Shown here: one piece after another, positions 9,186 to 16,728 of the stretch
Numbering within the stretch: the stretch's first letter is position 1
How the letters are laid out: every line of letters begins with the position of its first letter
NCBI RefSeq assembly: GCF_016612535.1
Contig: NZ_JAENXS010000002.1
Coordinates: forward strand, 2,790,001 to 2,854,000
Source: Bradyrhizobium diazoefficiens
GTDB taxonomy: Bacteria > Pseudomonadota > Alphaproteobacteria > Rhizobiales > Xanthobacteraceae
Direction: 5' to 3'
Length of the DNA: 64,000 bases
The notes under the pieces: generated by a model
The model's database searches: none
What the model was told of the DNA's origin: nothing
What the model saw: only the letters and a program-made list of their open reading frames with translations
Translations under genes and position numbers: made by a program

Positions 9186-10165
9186 TTCACCACCCCAATC
9201 TCGCGAAAATATCTCATCACGCCCGGATGAATCAGCTCCGGTTTCGGTGCGGCCGCGACCGTGTTTGCGGCGGTGGTCTCGCAGGCCTGCGCGAGCTTCT
9301 TGCAAAACGCCACCTCGGCGCCGTGCAGCGTCTTCGCCAGGCGATAGGCGACATCGTCGGGCAGATCCTCGCGCGTCAGGACAAAGCTCCAGGAGCCAAG
9401 CGAGGCGATCGGCTCGGCCTGCTTCGGATAGGAGCCGGCCGGCACGGTCAATGGCTTCAGGAACGCATGCTTGGCGCGGATGCGCGTGATCTCCTCCGCG
9501 CTCGGGCCGATGAAGCGCGCACCTGACGCGCTCGAGGCCACCGCCGCAAATCCGGGCCAGCCGATGCCGGCGCCCCAGAGTGCGGCGACACGGCCATCCT
9601 CGACCATCGCGGGGCCGTCGCCGGCACGGTCGAGATAGATCGCCTTGAAATCCTCGTCCTGCTTCAGGCCGAGCCCGTCGAGCATATAGCGCGCCAGGAT
9701 CGGCAAGCCGGAGCCTTTGGCGCCGAACGCGACCCGCTGGCCGACGAGATCATGAATCGTCTTGTAGGGACTGTCCGCCCGCACCACGAACATGCCGGGG
9801 TTGGAATAGATCGCGGTCAAAATCTTCAGCGCGACCTTCGTTCGCCCGATGCCGGCAAAGGCCTCGTAGGCGGGCTCGCCGGCGACGAGTGCGAGATCGA
9901 GCTCGCCCTTCTCCAGCAGCGGAATGTTCTCGTTGCTGCCCTTGGTGTTGCGCGGGACGATGGTGAGCGAGTGATCTGCCGCGTTCATCACCTCGGCAAA
10001 GGCGTTGCCATAGAGCGGGAAGCCGCCGCCGGGCGTTGCGGTACCCAGGCTGATCGTGGTGGATGAAATGGGCCTGCCTCCGGTTTGGGCGGCGACAGGA
10101 CTCACAACCGGATTTGCGAGCAGCACTGCGGCGAGAAGGATGGATCGCGTGAATCTCATGGTCAT
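9182..10165 (-). CDS. TAXI-family TRAP transporter solute-binding protein
   Basis: A 327-residue protein with a signal peptide (about residues 1-27, ending VSPVAAQ) followed by the TAXI hallmark ISLGTATPGGGFPLYGNAFA. The GELDLALVAGEPAYEAF segment and the VGQRVAFGAKGSG loop also fit. TAXI receptors deliver solutes, often dicarboxylates or amino acids, to fused DctQM permeases. No TRAP permease gene is visible in the window. It converges with the Liv-type binding-protein gene, and an upstream gap of about 100 bases separates it from the divergent TctC-like gene, where both promoters must lie. Confidence 0.88.
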   Translation of the reverse strand: MTMRFTRSILLAAVLLANPVVSPVAAQTGGRPISSTTISLGTATPGGGFPLYGNAFAEVMNAADHSLTIVPRNTKGSNENIPLLEKGELDLALVAGEPAYEAFAGIGRTKVALKILTAIYSNPGMFVVRADSPYKTIHDLVGQRVAFGAKGSGLPILARYMLDGLGLKQDEDFKAIYLDRAGDGPAMVEDGRVAALWGAGIGWPGFAAVASSASGARFIGPSAEEITRIRAKHAFLKPLTVPAGSYPKQAEPIASLGSWSFVLTREDLPDDVAYRLAKTLHGAEVAFCKKLAQACETTAANTVAAAPKPELIHPGVMRYFREIGVVK

Positions 10166-10264
10166 TCCCGGCCGTCTGCGTCAACATCGACTTCGGACGA
10201 TGTAGGCAGACGGCGATTTTTATGAAAGCATGGGCGCAACGACAATAGAACAATGGGAGGCGTC

Positions 10265-11242
10265 ATGTTGCGAATTTTGCGTAACTCTGTTTTCGGGCTC
10301 GTGTTTCTTTCAAGCATTTTCAGCATCGCCCCTCTCGCCTCCGCTGCCGACTATCCCAACCGCCCCGTGCACTGGATGATCGGCTTTGCCGCCGGCGGCC
10401 CGGTCGACATCGTCGCGCGCATCATGGCGCAGTGGCTGTCGGACCGTCTCGGCCAGCAGTTCATCGTCGAGAACCGCGCCGGCTCCGGCGGCAACATCGC
10501 CGCTGCGGCTGCGATCAACGCGGCGCCCGACGGCTACACGCTGCTGTTCGTCGCGCCCAACAACGCGATCTCGACCTCGCTCTACAAGAAGCTGCCATTC
10601 GACTTTTTGCGCGACACCGTGCCGGTCGCCAGCATCATGCAACTCACCAACATGCTGGTCGTCGCCAACGCGATGCCGGTGAAGACGGTCCAGGAGCTCA
10701 TCGACTATTGCAAGGCCAACCCCGGCAAGATCTCGTTCGCCTCGTCCGGCAACGGCACCTCGGTGCACATGTCGGCCGAGCTGTTCAAGGCGATGACCAA
10801 GTGCGACATGATCCATGTGCCCTATCGCGGCTCCGCGCTCGCCTTCCCCGACATCATCTCCAACAAGGTGCAGCTGATCTTCGACAATCTGCCGTCGGCG
10901 CTGGAGCAGTCGCGCGGCGGCAGCGTCCGCGCGCTGGGCGTGACCTCGCCGCAGCGCTGGCCGAGCGTACCCGACGTGCCCGCGATCGCCGAGACCGTGC
11001 CGGGCTTCGAATCGGTCGGCTTCTACGGCATCTCCGCGCCAAAGGGCACGCCGCCCGAGATCGTCGAGCTGCTCAACAAGGCCGTCGGCGAGGCCTTGAA
11101 GGACCCGAAGCTGGTCGCGCGCCTGGCCGAGACCGGCGGCATCCCCAAGCCGATGACGCCGGCCGAGTTCGGCAAGCTGGTCGCTGACGAGACCGAGAAG
11201 TGGCGCAAGGTGGTGGCGTTCGCCGGGGTCTCGGTGGACTAA
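10265..11242 (+). CDS. Tripartite tricarboxylate transporter receptor, TctC/Bug family
   Basis: A 325-residue extracytoplasmic receptor of the Bug family, which is strongly expanded in rhizobia and Bordetella. After a signal peptide ending PLASAADYP come the diagnostic loops: PVHWMIGFAAGGPVDIVAR, IVENRAGSGGNIAA and APDGYTLLFV. A start at ATG 10253 would extend the protein by four residues, but GGGAGG at 10255-10260 is a good ribosome site for ATG 10265, so I chose the latter. TctA/TctB membrane partners are absent here. The ligand is likely a carboxylate, without further detail. Confidence 0.9.
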   Translation: MLRILRNSVFGLVFLSSIFSIAPLASAADYPNRPVHWMIGFAAGGPVDIVARIMAQWLSDRLGQQFIVENRAGSGGNIAAAAAINAAPDGYTLLFVAPNNAISTSLYKKLPFDFLRDTVPVASIMQLTNMLVVANAMPVKTVQELIDYCKANPGKISFASSGNGTSVHMSAELFKAMTKCDMIHVPYRGSALAFPDIISNKVQLIFDNLPSALEQSRGGSVRALGVTSPQRWPSVPDVPAIAETVPGFESVGFYGISAPKGTPPEIVELLNKAVGEALKDPKLVARLAETGGIPKPMTPAEFGKLVADETEKWRKVVAFAGVSVD

Positions 11243-11573
11243 CGCGCGGCCGGACGGCGTCGGCCATCGCGAGGGGACCGGCAGGCCCCCTCGCATCGAA
11301 AGTCGCGAAAACAACCCCATGCACAGTAGAAAAGGCGGGCGAACGCAGCACCCTACAGAGGCCCCAAAAGCGGGGGCTGCGCCGGACGGCTTGACACGTC
11401 GGGCAAAACAGGAGCATAAGGGCAAAATCGCAAATTTCGGGTATTCAAAAATTATCGCCGGTGCGGCGCCGGCGGTTCGTTCCGCGCGAGTCGGCATTGC
11501 ACGCCCGCCTCCGGCCCTGTAAACGAACCGCGCACCGTTGCCGGCCGCGCGTTCCCGCGGCCGTCCCGCGGCG
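11243..11573. other. Gene-free stretch upstream of tRNA-Ile, possible promoter
   Basis: No credible coding region. A sigma70-like pair is present, TTGACA at 11391-11396 and CATAAG at 11415-11420 with an 18-base spacer. It could drive the tRNA as a transcript with a leader of about 150 bases, but this is only a sequence match. Confidence 0.35.
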
Positions 11574-11649
11574 GGGCCTGTAGCTCAATGGTTAGAGCCG
11601 GCCGCTCATAACGGTCTGGTTGCAGGTTCGAGTCCTGCCGGGCCCACCA
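11574..11649 (+). tRNA. tRNA-Ile (anticodon CAU, lysidine-modified type)
   Basis: A 76-base cloverleaf with CCA encoded at its 3' end. The acceptor GGGCCTG pairs with CGGGCCC, the D stem is GCTC/GAGC, the anticodon stem GGCCG/CGGTC encloses CTCATAA, and the T arm is GCAGG-TTCGAGT-CCTGC. Anticodon CAU could mean Met, but the acceptor and anticodon-arm sequence resemble ileX-type tRNA (the CAU is changed to lysidine-AU by TilS and reads AUA). Its 3' part is the left att-like repeat of the island that follows. Confidence 0.9.
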
Positions 11650-11670
11650 GCCTTCGCTCGCGAAGCGAGT
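11598..11670. repeat. Left att-like direct repeat (3' part of tRNA-Ile plus hairpin)
   Basis: These 73 bases, from the anticodon stem through the CCA end into the following hairpin, recur at 15497-15568 with a single missing C and no other change. Duplication of a tRNA 3' end around foreign genes is the classical footprint of tyrosine-recombinase integration. The left copy keeps the tRNA functional. Confidence 0.85.
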
Positions 11671-11678
11671 GAAGGCTG
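11648..11678 (+). terminator. Hairpin directly after tRNA-Ile
   Basis: A 14-bp stem with one G-T pair and loop GAA (CAGCCTTCGCTCGC against GCGAGTGAAGGCTG) begins at the CCA end. Such hairpins follow many rhizobial tRNA genes and probably end or stabilise the precursor. No T-tract follows. Confidence 0.55.
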
Positions 11679-11910
11679 CCGCGCCGAAGAGCGCAGGCGG
11701 GCTGTGCGGCATGCGTGCAACGAATTGGTGTCCGTTGACTGAATTTCTCTACCCCGCTCGCACCCGTTGCGTAGGGACGGACAGCCAAGCTCGCGTCGTC
11801 GTCCTGGTCAATCGCGCCCATCTCGCACAAGAACCGGCTGGCAGGATTGATCCGGCGCGGATACTTCCGATGTTGGGGTAGCCGATCTGAACTCAAGCGG
11901 AATGTGAATC

Positions 11911-12957
11911 ATGTCAATCTCATCGGGCACAGCACTGCAAACGTCATCCTCCGCGCTGGTTTCGCGCACTTTCACGACGCCTCGTCACTCAACGCACTAC
12001 ATCGCGTGCGGGCCGGCCGACGGACCGTTGATGATCTTCGTCCATGGCTGGCCGACCCTCGGTTTGATGTGGCGCGCCCAGATGGAGGCATTCGCCGCCG
12101 ACGGTTGGCACTGCGTCGCTCCCGATCTGCGCGGCTACGGCGGCTCTTCCGTGCCTGAAGCGAACGATGCCTATGCCATCGAGGACGTCGTGGCAGACAT
12201 GGCGGAACTCCATGACCACCTTGGCGGCAAGTCTGCGATCTGGGTTGGCCACGACTGGGGCTGTGTTGTGGTCGGTGAATTGGCCGCGCATCAGCCGGAG
12301 CGCAGCCGTGGCGTCGTGCTGACCTCGCTCGCGTATCAACCCGACGGTCACGCGCTGCGCACAATCGTCCCGCTGGTCGACCGAACGATTTATCCGGCTG
12401 ATCAATATCCGGACGGCCAATGGGACTACTACCGCTACTACACGACGCACTTCGAGGCGGCGATCGCCGATCTCGATGCAGACCTGGCAGCATCGCTGGC
12501 GTCGATCTTTCGGCCGGGCGATCCCGCCGGTATGGGCAAGGTTTCGCCGAATGCGATGGTCACGCGCAATGGAGGGCGCTTCGGTGCCGCGCACCGCGCC
12601 CCGCCGACCCAACCTGATCCGGCTCTCTGGCCGCCGGCGGACTTCGACGTGCTGGTGCAGTCGTTCAAGGCCTACGGCTTCCGCCCATCCTGCGCGTGGT
12701 ACCTGAACGACGACGCCAACATCGCCTACGCGCGCAAGGCCGCCAATGGCGGCCGCCTGTCGCAGCCGGTGCTGTTCGTCAACGGCGACTTCGATCAGAT
12801 CTGCAGCATCACCGGAAATCGCCAGGGCGACCCGATGCGCGCGGCCTGCGCAGACCTGACCGTGACGAGTATGCCCTCCGGACATTGGCTGCCGCTGGAA
12901 TGCAAGACAGAACTCATCCAGGCCATCCGCACCTGGCTCCAGGGCAACAATCTTTGA
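11911..12957 (+). CDS. Alpha/beta hydrolase, soluble epoxide hydrolase type
   Basis: A 348-residue alpha/beta-fold hydrolase. The oxyanion motif HGWP is at about residue 45, the nucleophile elbow GHDWG with Asp at about residue 114, the acid in NGDFDQ at about 290 and the catalytic His in SGHWLPLE near 320. HGWP plus an Asp nucleophile is the epoxide hydrolase pattern: an ester intermediate is formed and hydrolysed to a diol. Haloalkane dehalogenases share the fold but usually lack HGxP in this form. It has no signal peptide. It is the first gene inside the tRNA-bounded island and is followed by a short palindrome, GGGACGTAACGTCCC at 12968-12982, that may end transcription. Confidence 0.85.
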   Translation: MSISSGTALQTSSSALVSRTFTTPRHSTHYIACGPADGPLMIFVHGWPTLGLMWRAQMEAFAADGWHCVAPDLRGYGGSSVPEANDAYAIEDVVADMAELHDHLGGKSAIWVGHDWGCVVVGELAAHQPERSRGVVLTSLAYQPDGHALRTIVPLVDRTIYPADQYPDGQWDYYRYYTTHFEAAIADLDADLAASLASIFRPGDPAGMGKVSPNAMVTRNGGRFGAAHRAPPTQPDPALWPPADFDVLVQSFKAYGFRPSCAWYLNDDANIAYARKAANGGRLSQPVLFVNGDFDQICSITGNRQGDPMRAACADLTVTSMPSGHWLPLECKTELIQAIRTWLQGNNL

Positions 12958-12993
12958 TGGCGGTTGTGGGACGTAACGTCCCGCAAGAGGTCA

Positions 12994-13079
12994 GTGCACG
13001 AAATCTACCCAACTTTGCGGCCGGCGCGCGCCCGGAGGCAGGAATTTCGCGCACTGTCACCGTAATCCCCGTAATCCCG
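12994..13079. repeat. Left imperfect inverted repeat flanking the Mrr-like gene
   Basis: This segment (GTGCAC ... AAATCTACC ... GGCGCGCGCCC ... AATTTCG ... GTCACCGTAATCC) is an imperfect reverse complement of 14449-14558 on the other side of the Mrr-like gene. Conserved blocks are in the same order with a few substitutions. It may be a REP/MITE-like unit or the end of a small mobile cassette. Confidence 0.6.
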
Positions 13080-13516
13080 AGGCACCCCCGATTGCTGTGG
13101 ACACGCAATTTTCCTTCCAGTTCTTTGGGCGCGACGTACTCGCTGAACCAGACACGCAGTCGAGGCTGGCGCTGTATGCTCCTAGCGTCGGGTTGTTGCA
13201 GAGAGTTCAGCGAAAGCTCATCTACCTCGATGATCTTTCCTGGCGAGAGTTCGAGCAACTGATAGCAAATATGCTCGAAGCGGAGGGCTATTCTGTCGAG
13301 CTAATGAAAGGGTCAAAAGATGGCGGCGTTGACGTCGTTGCCATTAAAGACCTCGGCAACACCGGGCTTTTCAAGTCCGTTTGGCAAGCGAAGAAGCACC
13401 GTCTTGACCGGAAAGTTGGACTCTCCCTCGTGCGTGAGCTATCCGACACGCGACTTGAACATGGAGCAAGTAAGGGCATCATCGTAACCACGTCATTTCT
13501 CACCAGCGGTGCTCTA

Positions 13517-14347
13517 GGGTCTGTTGAGATTCAGGATTCACAGAACGGAATGTCCGTGATTCAAGCTCCGAAAGGAGTTTGGTATGCCCCGATTCGTTCT
13601 GACAGATGCTCAATGGGCGAAGATGGAGCCGGTTTGTTTGGGCAAGCCGAGGGACCCCGGCCGCAGTGGAAGCGATAACCGTCTGTTTCTGGAAGCTGTA
13701 CTGTGGATCGCCCGCACGGGCAGCCCATGGCGGGATCTGCCGCCGACGTTCGGCAACTGGAATACCGTGTGTTCAAACGCTATCGCGACTGGGTGAAAGC
13801 CGGTGTTTTCAAGCGGATCTTCGATGCCGTATCGGATGATCCGGACATGGAGTTCGCCATGGTCGACGCGACCATCGTCAAGGTTCACCGCCACGGGCAG
13901 GGAGCAAAAGGGGGACCATCAGGCCATCGGCAAGTCAAAAGGCGGCTGGACCACCAAAATCCTCGCGCTGACTGACGCGCTCGGGAATCTGGTGCGGTTC
14001 ATCCTGCTCCCCGGCCATCGCTTTGACACCGTCGGCGTCGTGCCCCTGATCAAGGATATCGAGTTCGGTGGCTTGATCGCCGACAAGGCTTTTGATTCCA
14101 ACTGGATCATCGAAGACTTGAACGAACGCAAGGCCAAGATCGTCATCTCGCAACATCAAAGGCGCGCTCAGCCTCTCGACATCGACAAAGACATTTACAA
14201 ATGGCGTCACTTGATCGAAAATTTCTTCGGCAAGCTCAAGGAATTCAAACGCATAGCAATGCGTTGCGACAAGACAGACAGCAGCTTCGAGGCCATGATT
14301 TACCTCGCCACCGCCGTAATCCATTCCAGATGAATCTCAACAGACCC
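13517..14347 (+). mobile_element. IS5-family (IS427-type) insertion sequence, 831 bp
   Basis: Both ends carry a perfect 17-bp terminal inverted repeat beginning GGGTCTGTTGAGATTCA (13517-13533 and 14331-14347). A 2-bp TA target duplication flanks it (13515-13516 and 14348-14349). Length, TA target and the transposase type fit the IS427 group of the IS5 family. It lies inside the Mrr-like gene in the same orientation. Confidence 0.92.
13584..14333 (+). pseudogene. IS5/IS427-type transposase, split over frames
   Basis: Translation starts at ATG 13584 behind AAGGAG at 13572-13577 and gives LTDAQWAKMEP and RTGSPWRDLPPTFGNWNTV. The frame then changes near 13770 (two surplus bases in GTGTG) to FKRYRDWVKAGVF and VDATIVKVHRHGQGAKGG, and changes again near 13910 to KSKGGWTTKILALTDALG through to the end. 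The DDE residues are visible: VDATI, IADKAFD, and Glu in the RHLIENFFGKLK segment. IS427-type elements normally use one frameshift near an AAAAGGGG run, which matches the second break. The first break looks like a disabling mutation, so this copy is probably not autonomous. Confidence 0.8.
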
Positions 14348-14448
14348 TAGAGCGCGTTGAGCGCGACCAATATCTGCTCGGAAAAGTTGACCGGACTGAT
14401 CTAGACCGATGGATGGAGAGAACACTCCGAGCTGACTGACATAATAGA

Positions 14449-14558
14449 GGGATTACGGGGACAGTTTTGGATTACGGTCACTACGCACGAAATTTTGGCC
14501 TCAGGGCGCGCGCCATCCGCGAAATTGGTAGATTTTGTGGGTTACGGTGATAGTGCAC
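14449..14558. repeat. Right imperfect inverted repeat flanking the Mrr-like gene
   Basis: Reverse-complement partner of 12994-13079. It holds two related sub-units, one starting GGGATTACGGGGACAG and one GGGTTACGGTGATAGTGCAC, which are imperfect direct repeats of each other. It starts 9 bases after the reconstructed stop of the Mrr-like gene, so the two repeats bracket this gene tightly. Confidence 0.6.
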
Positions 14559-14647
14559 TTTAATTTCTCTGACCGCTTTCGCAGGTTCGAAGGCTCATGA
14601 ATTAGATGCACTGTCGCCGAATACGTTGGTTTGCCCAACTCGCGCTG

Positions 14648-14983
14648 TCAAACCAGCTCCAGCCGCAATGACCGCCCGACCATGCGCGCGGCGCGCTGAA
14701 GCGTTGCCAGCGTGACGTTGCCGTCCTTGGGGTCGAGCAGGCGCCCGATCTGACTGCGCGAGGTCTTCATGCGCTGGGCCAGATTGTTGCGGGATATGTT
14801 GTTTTCCTTCATCGCCTGCTCGATCTGCCACGCGAGGACTTCCTTGACGGCGACGGCCTCGAACTCGTCGCGCTTGCCTTCTTCGCCGAGGAAGGCATCG
14901 AGCGTGGTGAGCTTGGCGGCGGAACGGATTGCTTTCTTCTCCCTGGCCGCACTCTTCTTCCCGGTCATGTTGGTCTCCTTCAT
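14648..14983 (-). CDS. higA: HigA-type antitoxin (XRE helix-turn-helix)
   Basis: A 111-residue protein whose C-terminal half is a Cro/C1-type helix-turn-helix: EQAMKENNISRNNLAQRM, then TSRSQIGRLLDPKDGNVTL. The N-terminal part is lysine-rich and probably holds the toxin-neutralising segment. Its ATG overlaps the stop of the toxin gene by four bases (ATGA), so toxin precedes antitoxin as in higBA systems. Antitoxins of this kind bind their own promoter; a palindrome at 15352-15373 is the likely operator. Confidence 0.85.
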   Translation of the reverse strand: MKETNMTGKKSAAREKKAIRSAAKLTTLDAFLGEEGKRDEFEAVAVKEVLAWQIEQAMKENNISRNNLAQRMKTSRSQIGRLLDPKDGNVTLATLQRAARMVGRSLRLELV

Positions 14984-15333
14984 TTTTCAAATTCACGGTT
15001 TCTGCGGCGCGCAAGGATCAGGTCGTCCGCAGGGGTCTTCTGGGTCTTCTTGATGAACCCGTGAAGGACCAGGATGCGGCCTTGCTGCACGCTGAAAAGG
15101 ACGCGAGCGATCCGGCTGCTCGGCAGCGACGTACGCACCTCCCACAAGCCGTCGCCCAGCGGGCGGCAAAGCGGCATGCCCACCGGCCAGCGGTATTGGA
15201 CACGCATGAGGTCGAGGCCTACGGCTTGACGGTCGGCATCGTCCAGGCTCCGCAGCCAGTCCCGCACGACTTCCGCCCCACCACGCGTGCGGTAGAACAC
15301 GACGGGTATCTTGTGGGGACCGCTGCCTGACAT
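14980..15333 (-). CDS. higB: HigB-type toxin (RelE/ParE superfamily, phage Gp49-like)
   Basis: The protein shows the compact RelE fold pattern of Gp49-like toxins: VVFYRTRGGAEVVRDWLRSL at the N terminus, PLGDGLWEVRT in the middle and ARVLFSVQQGRILVLHGFIK followed by KKTQKTP near the end. Such toxins cut mRNA at the ribosome. I chose ATG 15333 because GGGGCGGA directly precedes it and because the alternative ATG at 15354 lies inside the palindromic operator candidate. It is cotranscribed with the antitoxin, next to the right att-like repeat, a common place for an addiction module that stabilises an island. Confidence 0.83.
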   Translation of the reverse strand: MSGSGPHKIPVVFYRTRGGAEVVRDWLRSLDDADRQAVGLDLMRVQYRWPVGMPLCRPLGDGLWEVRTSLPSSRIARVLFSVQQGRILVLHGFIKKTQKTPADDLILARRRNREFEK

Positions 15334-15351
15334 TCCGCCCCATATAACGAC

Positions 15352-15373
15352 CATGTATCATATAATGTACATG
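15352..15373. promoter_or_regulatory. Palindromic operator candidate of higBA
   Basis: A 22-bp imperfect palindrome with outer arms CATGTA and TACATG around an AT-rich core (ATATAA on the plus strand). It lies 19-40 bases upstream of the higB start and overlaps a probable -10 region read on the minus strand. Autoregulation by the HigA helix-turn-helix is expected for this family. Confidence 0.5.
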
Positions 15374-15400
15374 TCTGCAATAACGATCGAGCGGACAGCC

Positions 15401-15422
15401 GCACCAGTTTCGCACCAGAAAC
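15401..15422. repeat. 22-bp repeat, copy 1
   Basis: The sequence GCACCAG-Y-TTCGCACCAGAAAC occurs here and again at 23594-23615 with one mismatch (T versus C). This copy is 75 bases inside the right att-like repeat; the other lies just upstream of a degraded glycosyltransferase gene. The function is unknown; it could mark ends of older insertions. Confidence 0.5.
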
Positions 15423-15496
15423 GATTGCGTCAAAACATAGAAAACGCGATCGAACCTGAGCGAAAACGAGCAAGATCAACGAAGCTGATCGATATC

Positions 15497-15568
15497 CCGG
15501 CCGCTCATAACGGTCTGGTTGCAGGTTCGAGTCCTGCCGGGCCACCAGCCTTCGCTCGCGAAGCGAGT
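15497..15568. repeat. Right att-like direct repeat (tRNA-Ile 3' fragment)
   Basis: A 72-base copy of 11598-11670 identical except for one C missing in the acceptor stem. It has no 5' half, so it is not a tRNA gene. The intervening 3.8 kb hold accessory genes but no recombinase, which suggests a remnant island. Confidence 0.85.
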
Positions 15569-15641
15569 TTCGGCTGGGCAAGCCTGCGCCACAGATCAAA
15601 GGCGAAGCGAACGAACCTTCGCCGAAAGGGCCTGCTCCGGT

Positions 15642-16574
15642 TTACCGATCTCGCAGGCGGGCACGATACGCGCTGGGCGTCATGCCATGATGACGCTTGA
15701 ACGTGTTGGTCAGGGTCGAGAGGTTGCGGAAACCGGTGGCCAGCGCAATTTCTCCAATCGGGAGATCATCTTGCCGCAAGGCTTCTCTGGCCCGCAACAG
15801 CCGGCGCTCGACCAGGTAGCCGTAGGGCGTCCGCTGCGTCGCAGCCCGAAAGGCGCGGATGAAATGATTGGTGGACAATCCGGTCAGGGCCGCAAGGTCG
15901 GCAAGGCCAATCTCCGAGGTGAGATTGGCCTCGATATAGTCGAGCACGACGCGCAGCCGGCGCGGGCTGAGCGGATGCGGTGCACCGAGATTCTCCGTTG
16001 CCTGACGGCTGCGAAGCATCGCGTTCGAATGCCAATGGACCAGGTGGCGAATGAGCAATTGCTGCGTTTGATCGAGCAGCAGCGAGTGCGCCTGATTGTC
16101 GATGCCCCCGTAGAGCTCGAATTCGGCGACGAGCATCGCAAAATAACCTTGCAGCCACGGGTCCCGCATGGCGAACAGCGGATCGATATCGACCGTGGTT
16201 GTCCCGGTGAGATTCTGCTGGGCGTAGCCGTTGATCAGATCCTGATCGAGATAGAGATGCAGCATCTCGAACACGCCGTTTCGCACGCTCTCCAGTTCCA
16301 GATCGTAAGGACGGAACGTGACGGAGCCGTGTTGCGACCCTGTCCCCTGGCACACGCCCTTGACGAACATCGACACCGAGGTCGAACCGCCGATGTGGTA
16401 CATCAGGACGTTCTGGCCGAGCTTGCGCAGTCCCGTCCGGGTCGCGGGCCGGCGCCACTTGGCGGCGATCATGTGCCCATCCGCATCGGTAACGGCATAG
16501 TCCGGACCTGCCCCGGCGTTCGTGCCGAGATAGGCATCGAAGGCTGATTTCAGTTCGGGTCCCTGATCGCCCAT
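15642..16574 (-). CDS. AraC-family transcriptional regulator
   Basis: A regulator of about 310 residues. The C-terminal ~100 residues form the double helix-turn-helix of the AraC family: the first helix pair around LADLAALTGLSTNHFIRAFR, and the second in IGEIALATGFRNLSTLTNTFKR ending HHGMTPSAYRA. The N-terminal part, with FVKGVCQGTGSQHG and LHLYLDQDL, is a ligand-sensing region of unknown specificity. ATG 16574 is preceded by GGAGA eight bases upstream; a longer start at 16646 has no such site. It lies downstream of and on the same strand as the tannase-family gene and may control it. Confidence 0.9.
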   Translation of the reverse strand: MGDQGPELKSAFDAYLGTNAGAGPDYAVTDADGHMIAAKWRRPATRTGLRKLGQNVLMYHIGGSTSVSMFVKGVCQGTGSQHGSVTFRPYDLELESVRNGVFEMLHLYLDQDLINGYAQQNLTGTTTVDIDPLFAMRDPWLQGYFAMLVAEFELYGGIDNQAHSLLLDQTQQLLIRHLVHWHSNAMLRSRQATENLGAPHPLSPRRLRVVLDYIEANLTSEIGLADLAALTGLSTNHFIRAFRAATQRTPYGYLVERRLLRAREALRQDDLPIGEIALATGFRNLSTLTNTFKRHHGMTPSAYRARLRDR

Positions 16575-16666
16575 AGGGTTGTTCTCCACGGCACGCGCGC
16601 AGTCTTGCTGCGTCTGCGCTGCAGCCTCCTTGCGACGGTCGCACAAGCGGCGATCACACGACGCCT

Positions 16667-16696
16667 GGGGCGCGTGAGGTTTGGCCCACGCGCCCC
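16667..16696. terminator. Hairpin between tannase and AraC genes
   Basis: A 10-bp GC-rich stem, GGGGCGCGTG with CACGCGCCCC, and a 10-base loop, located 33 bases past the tannase-family stop. No T-run follows on the minus strand, so termination is likely but not certain. Confidence 0.45.
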
Positions 16697-16728
16697 TTGC
16701 TCGAGGTCAGCCTAACGCAGGCAGAGTT

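Larger units (their letters stand above)
13097..14439 (+). pseudogene. Mrr-like restriction endonuclease gene interrupted by an IS element
   Basis: The 5' part (13097-13516) encodes a PD-(D/E)xK nuclease domain of the Mrr type: DDLSWREFEQLIANMLEAEG, then KDGGVDVVAIK with the catalytic Asp and VWQAKKH with the catalytic Gln-x-Lys, then GIIVTTSFLTSGAL. There the insertion sequence begins. Removing 13517-14347 plus one TA copy joins the codons perfectly to GAG at 14350 and yields 30 more residues (ERVERDQYLLGKVDR and so on) to a TGA at 14437-14439. The uninterrupted protein would have about 170 residues, starting at GTG 13097. Mrr-family enzymes cut modified foreign DNA; a defence role is an inference. 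The start is uncertain and an N-terminal part may be missing. Base composition is lower in GC than the neighbours. Confidence 0.85.

Noticed and set aside
11452..11712. Minus-strand open frames containing ARQDSNLQPDRYERP (also 15219-15599)
   Set aside because: These are antisense translations of the tRNA-Ile 3' region and its duplicate, a well-known artefact, not proteins.
15497..15568. Second tRNA-Ile gene
   Set aside because: The 5' half is absent and the acceptor stem lacks one base, so it is only an attachment-type fragment.
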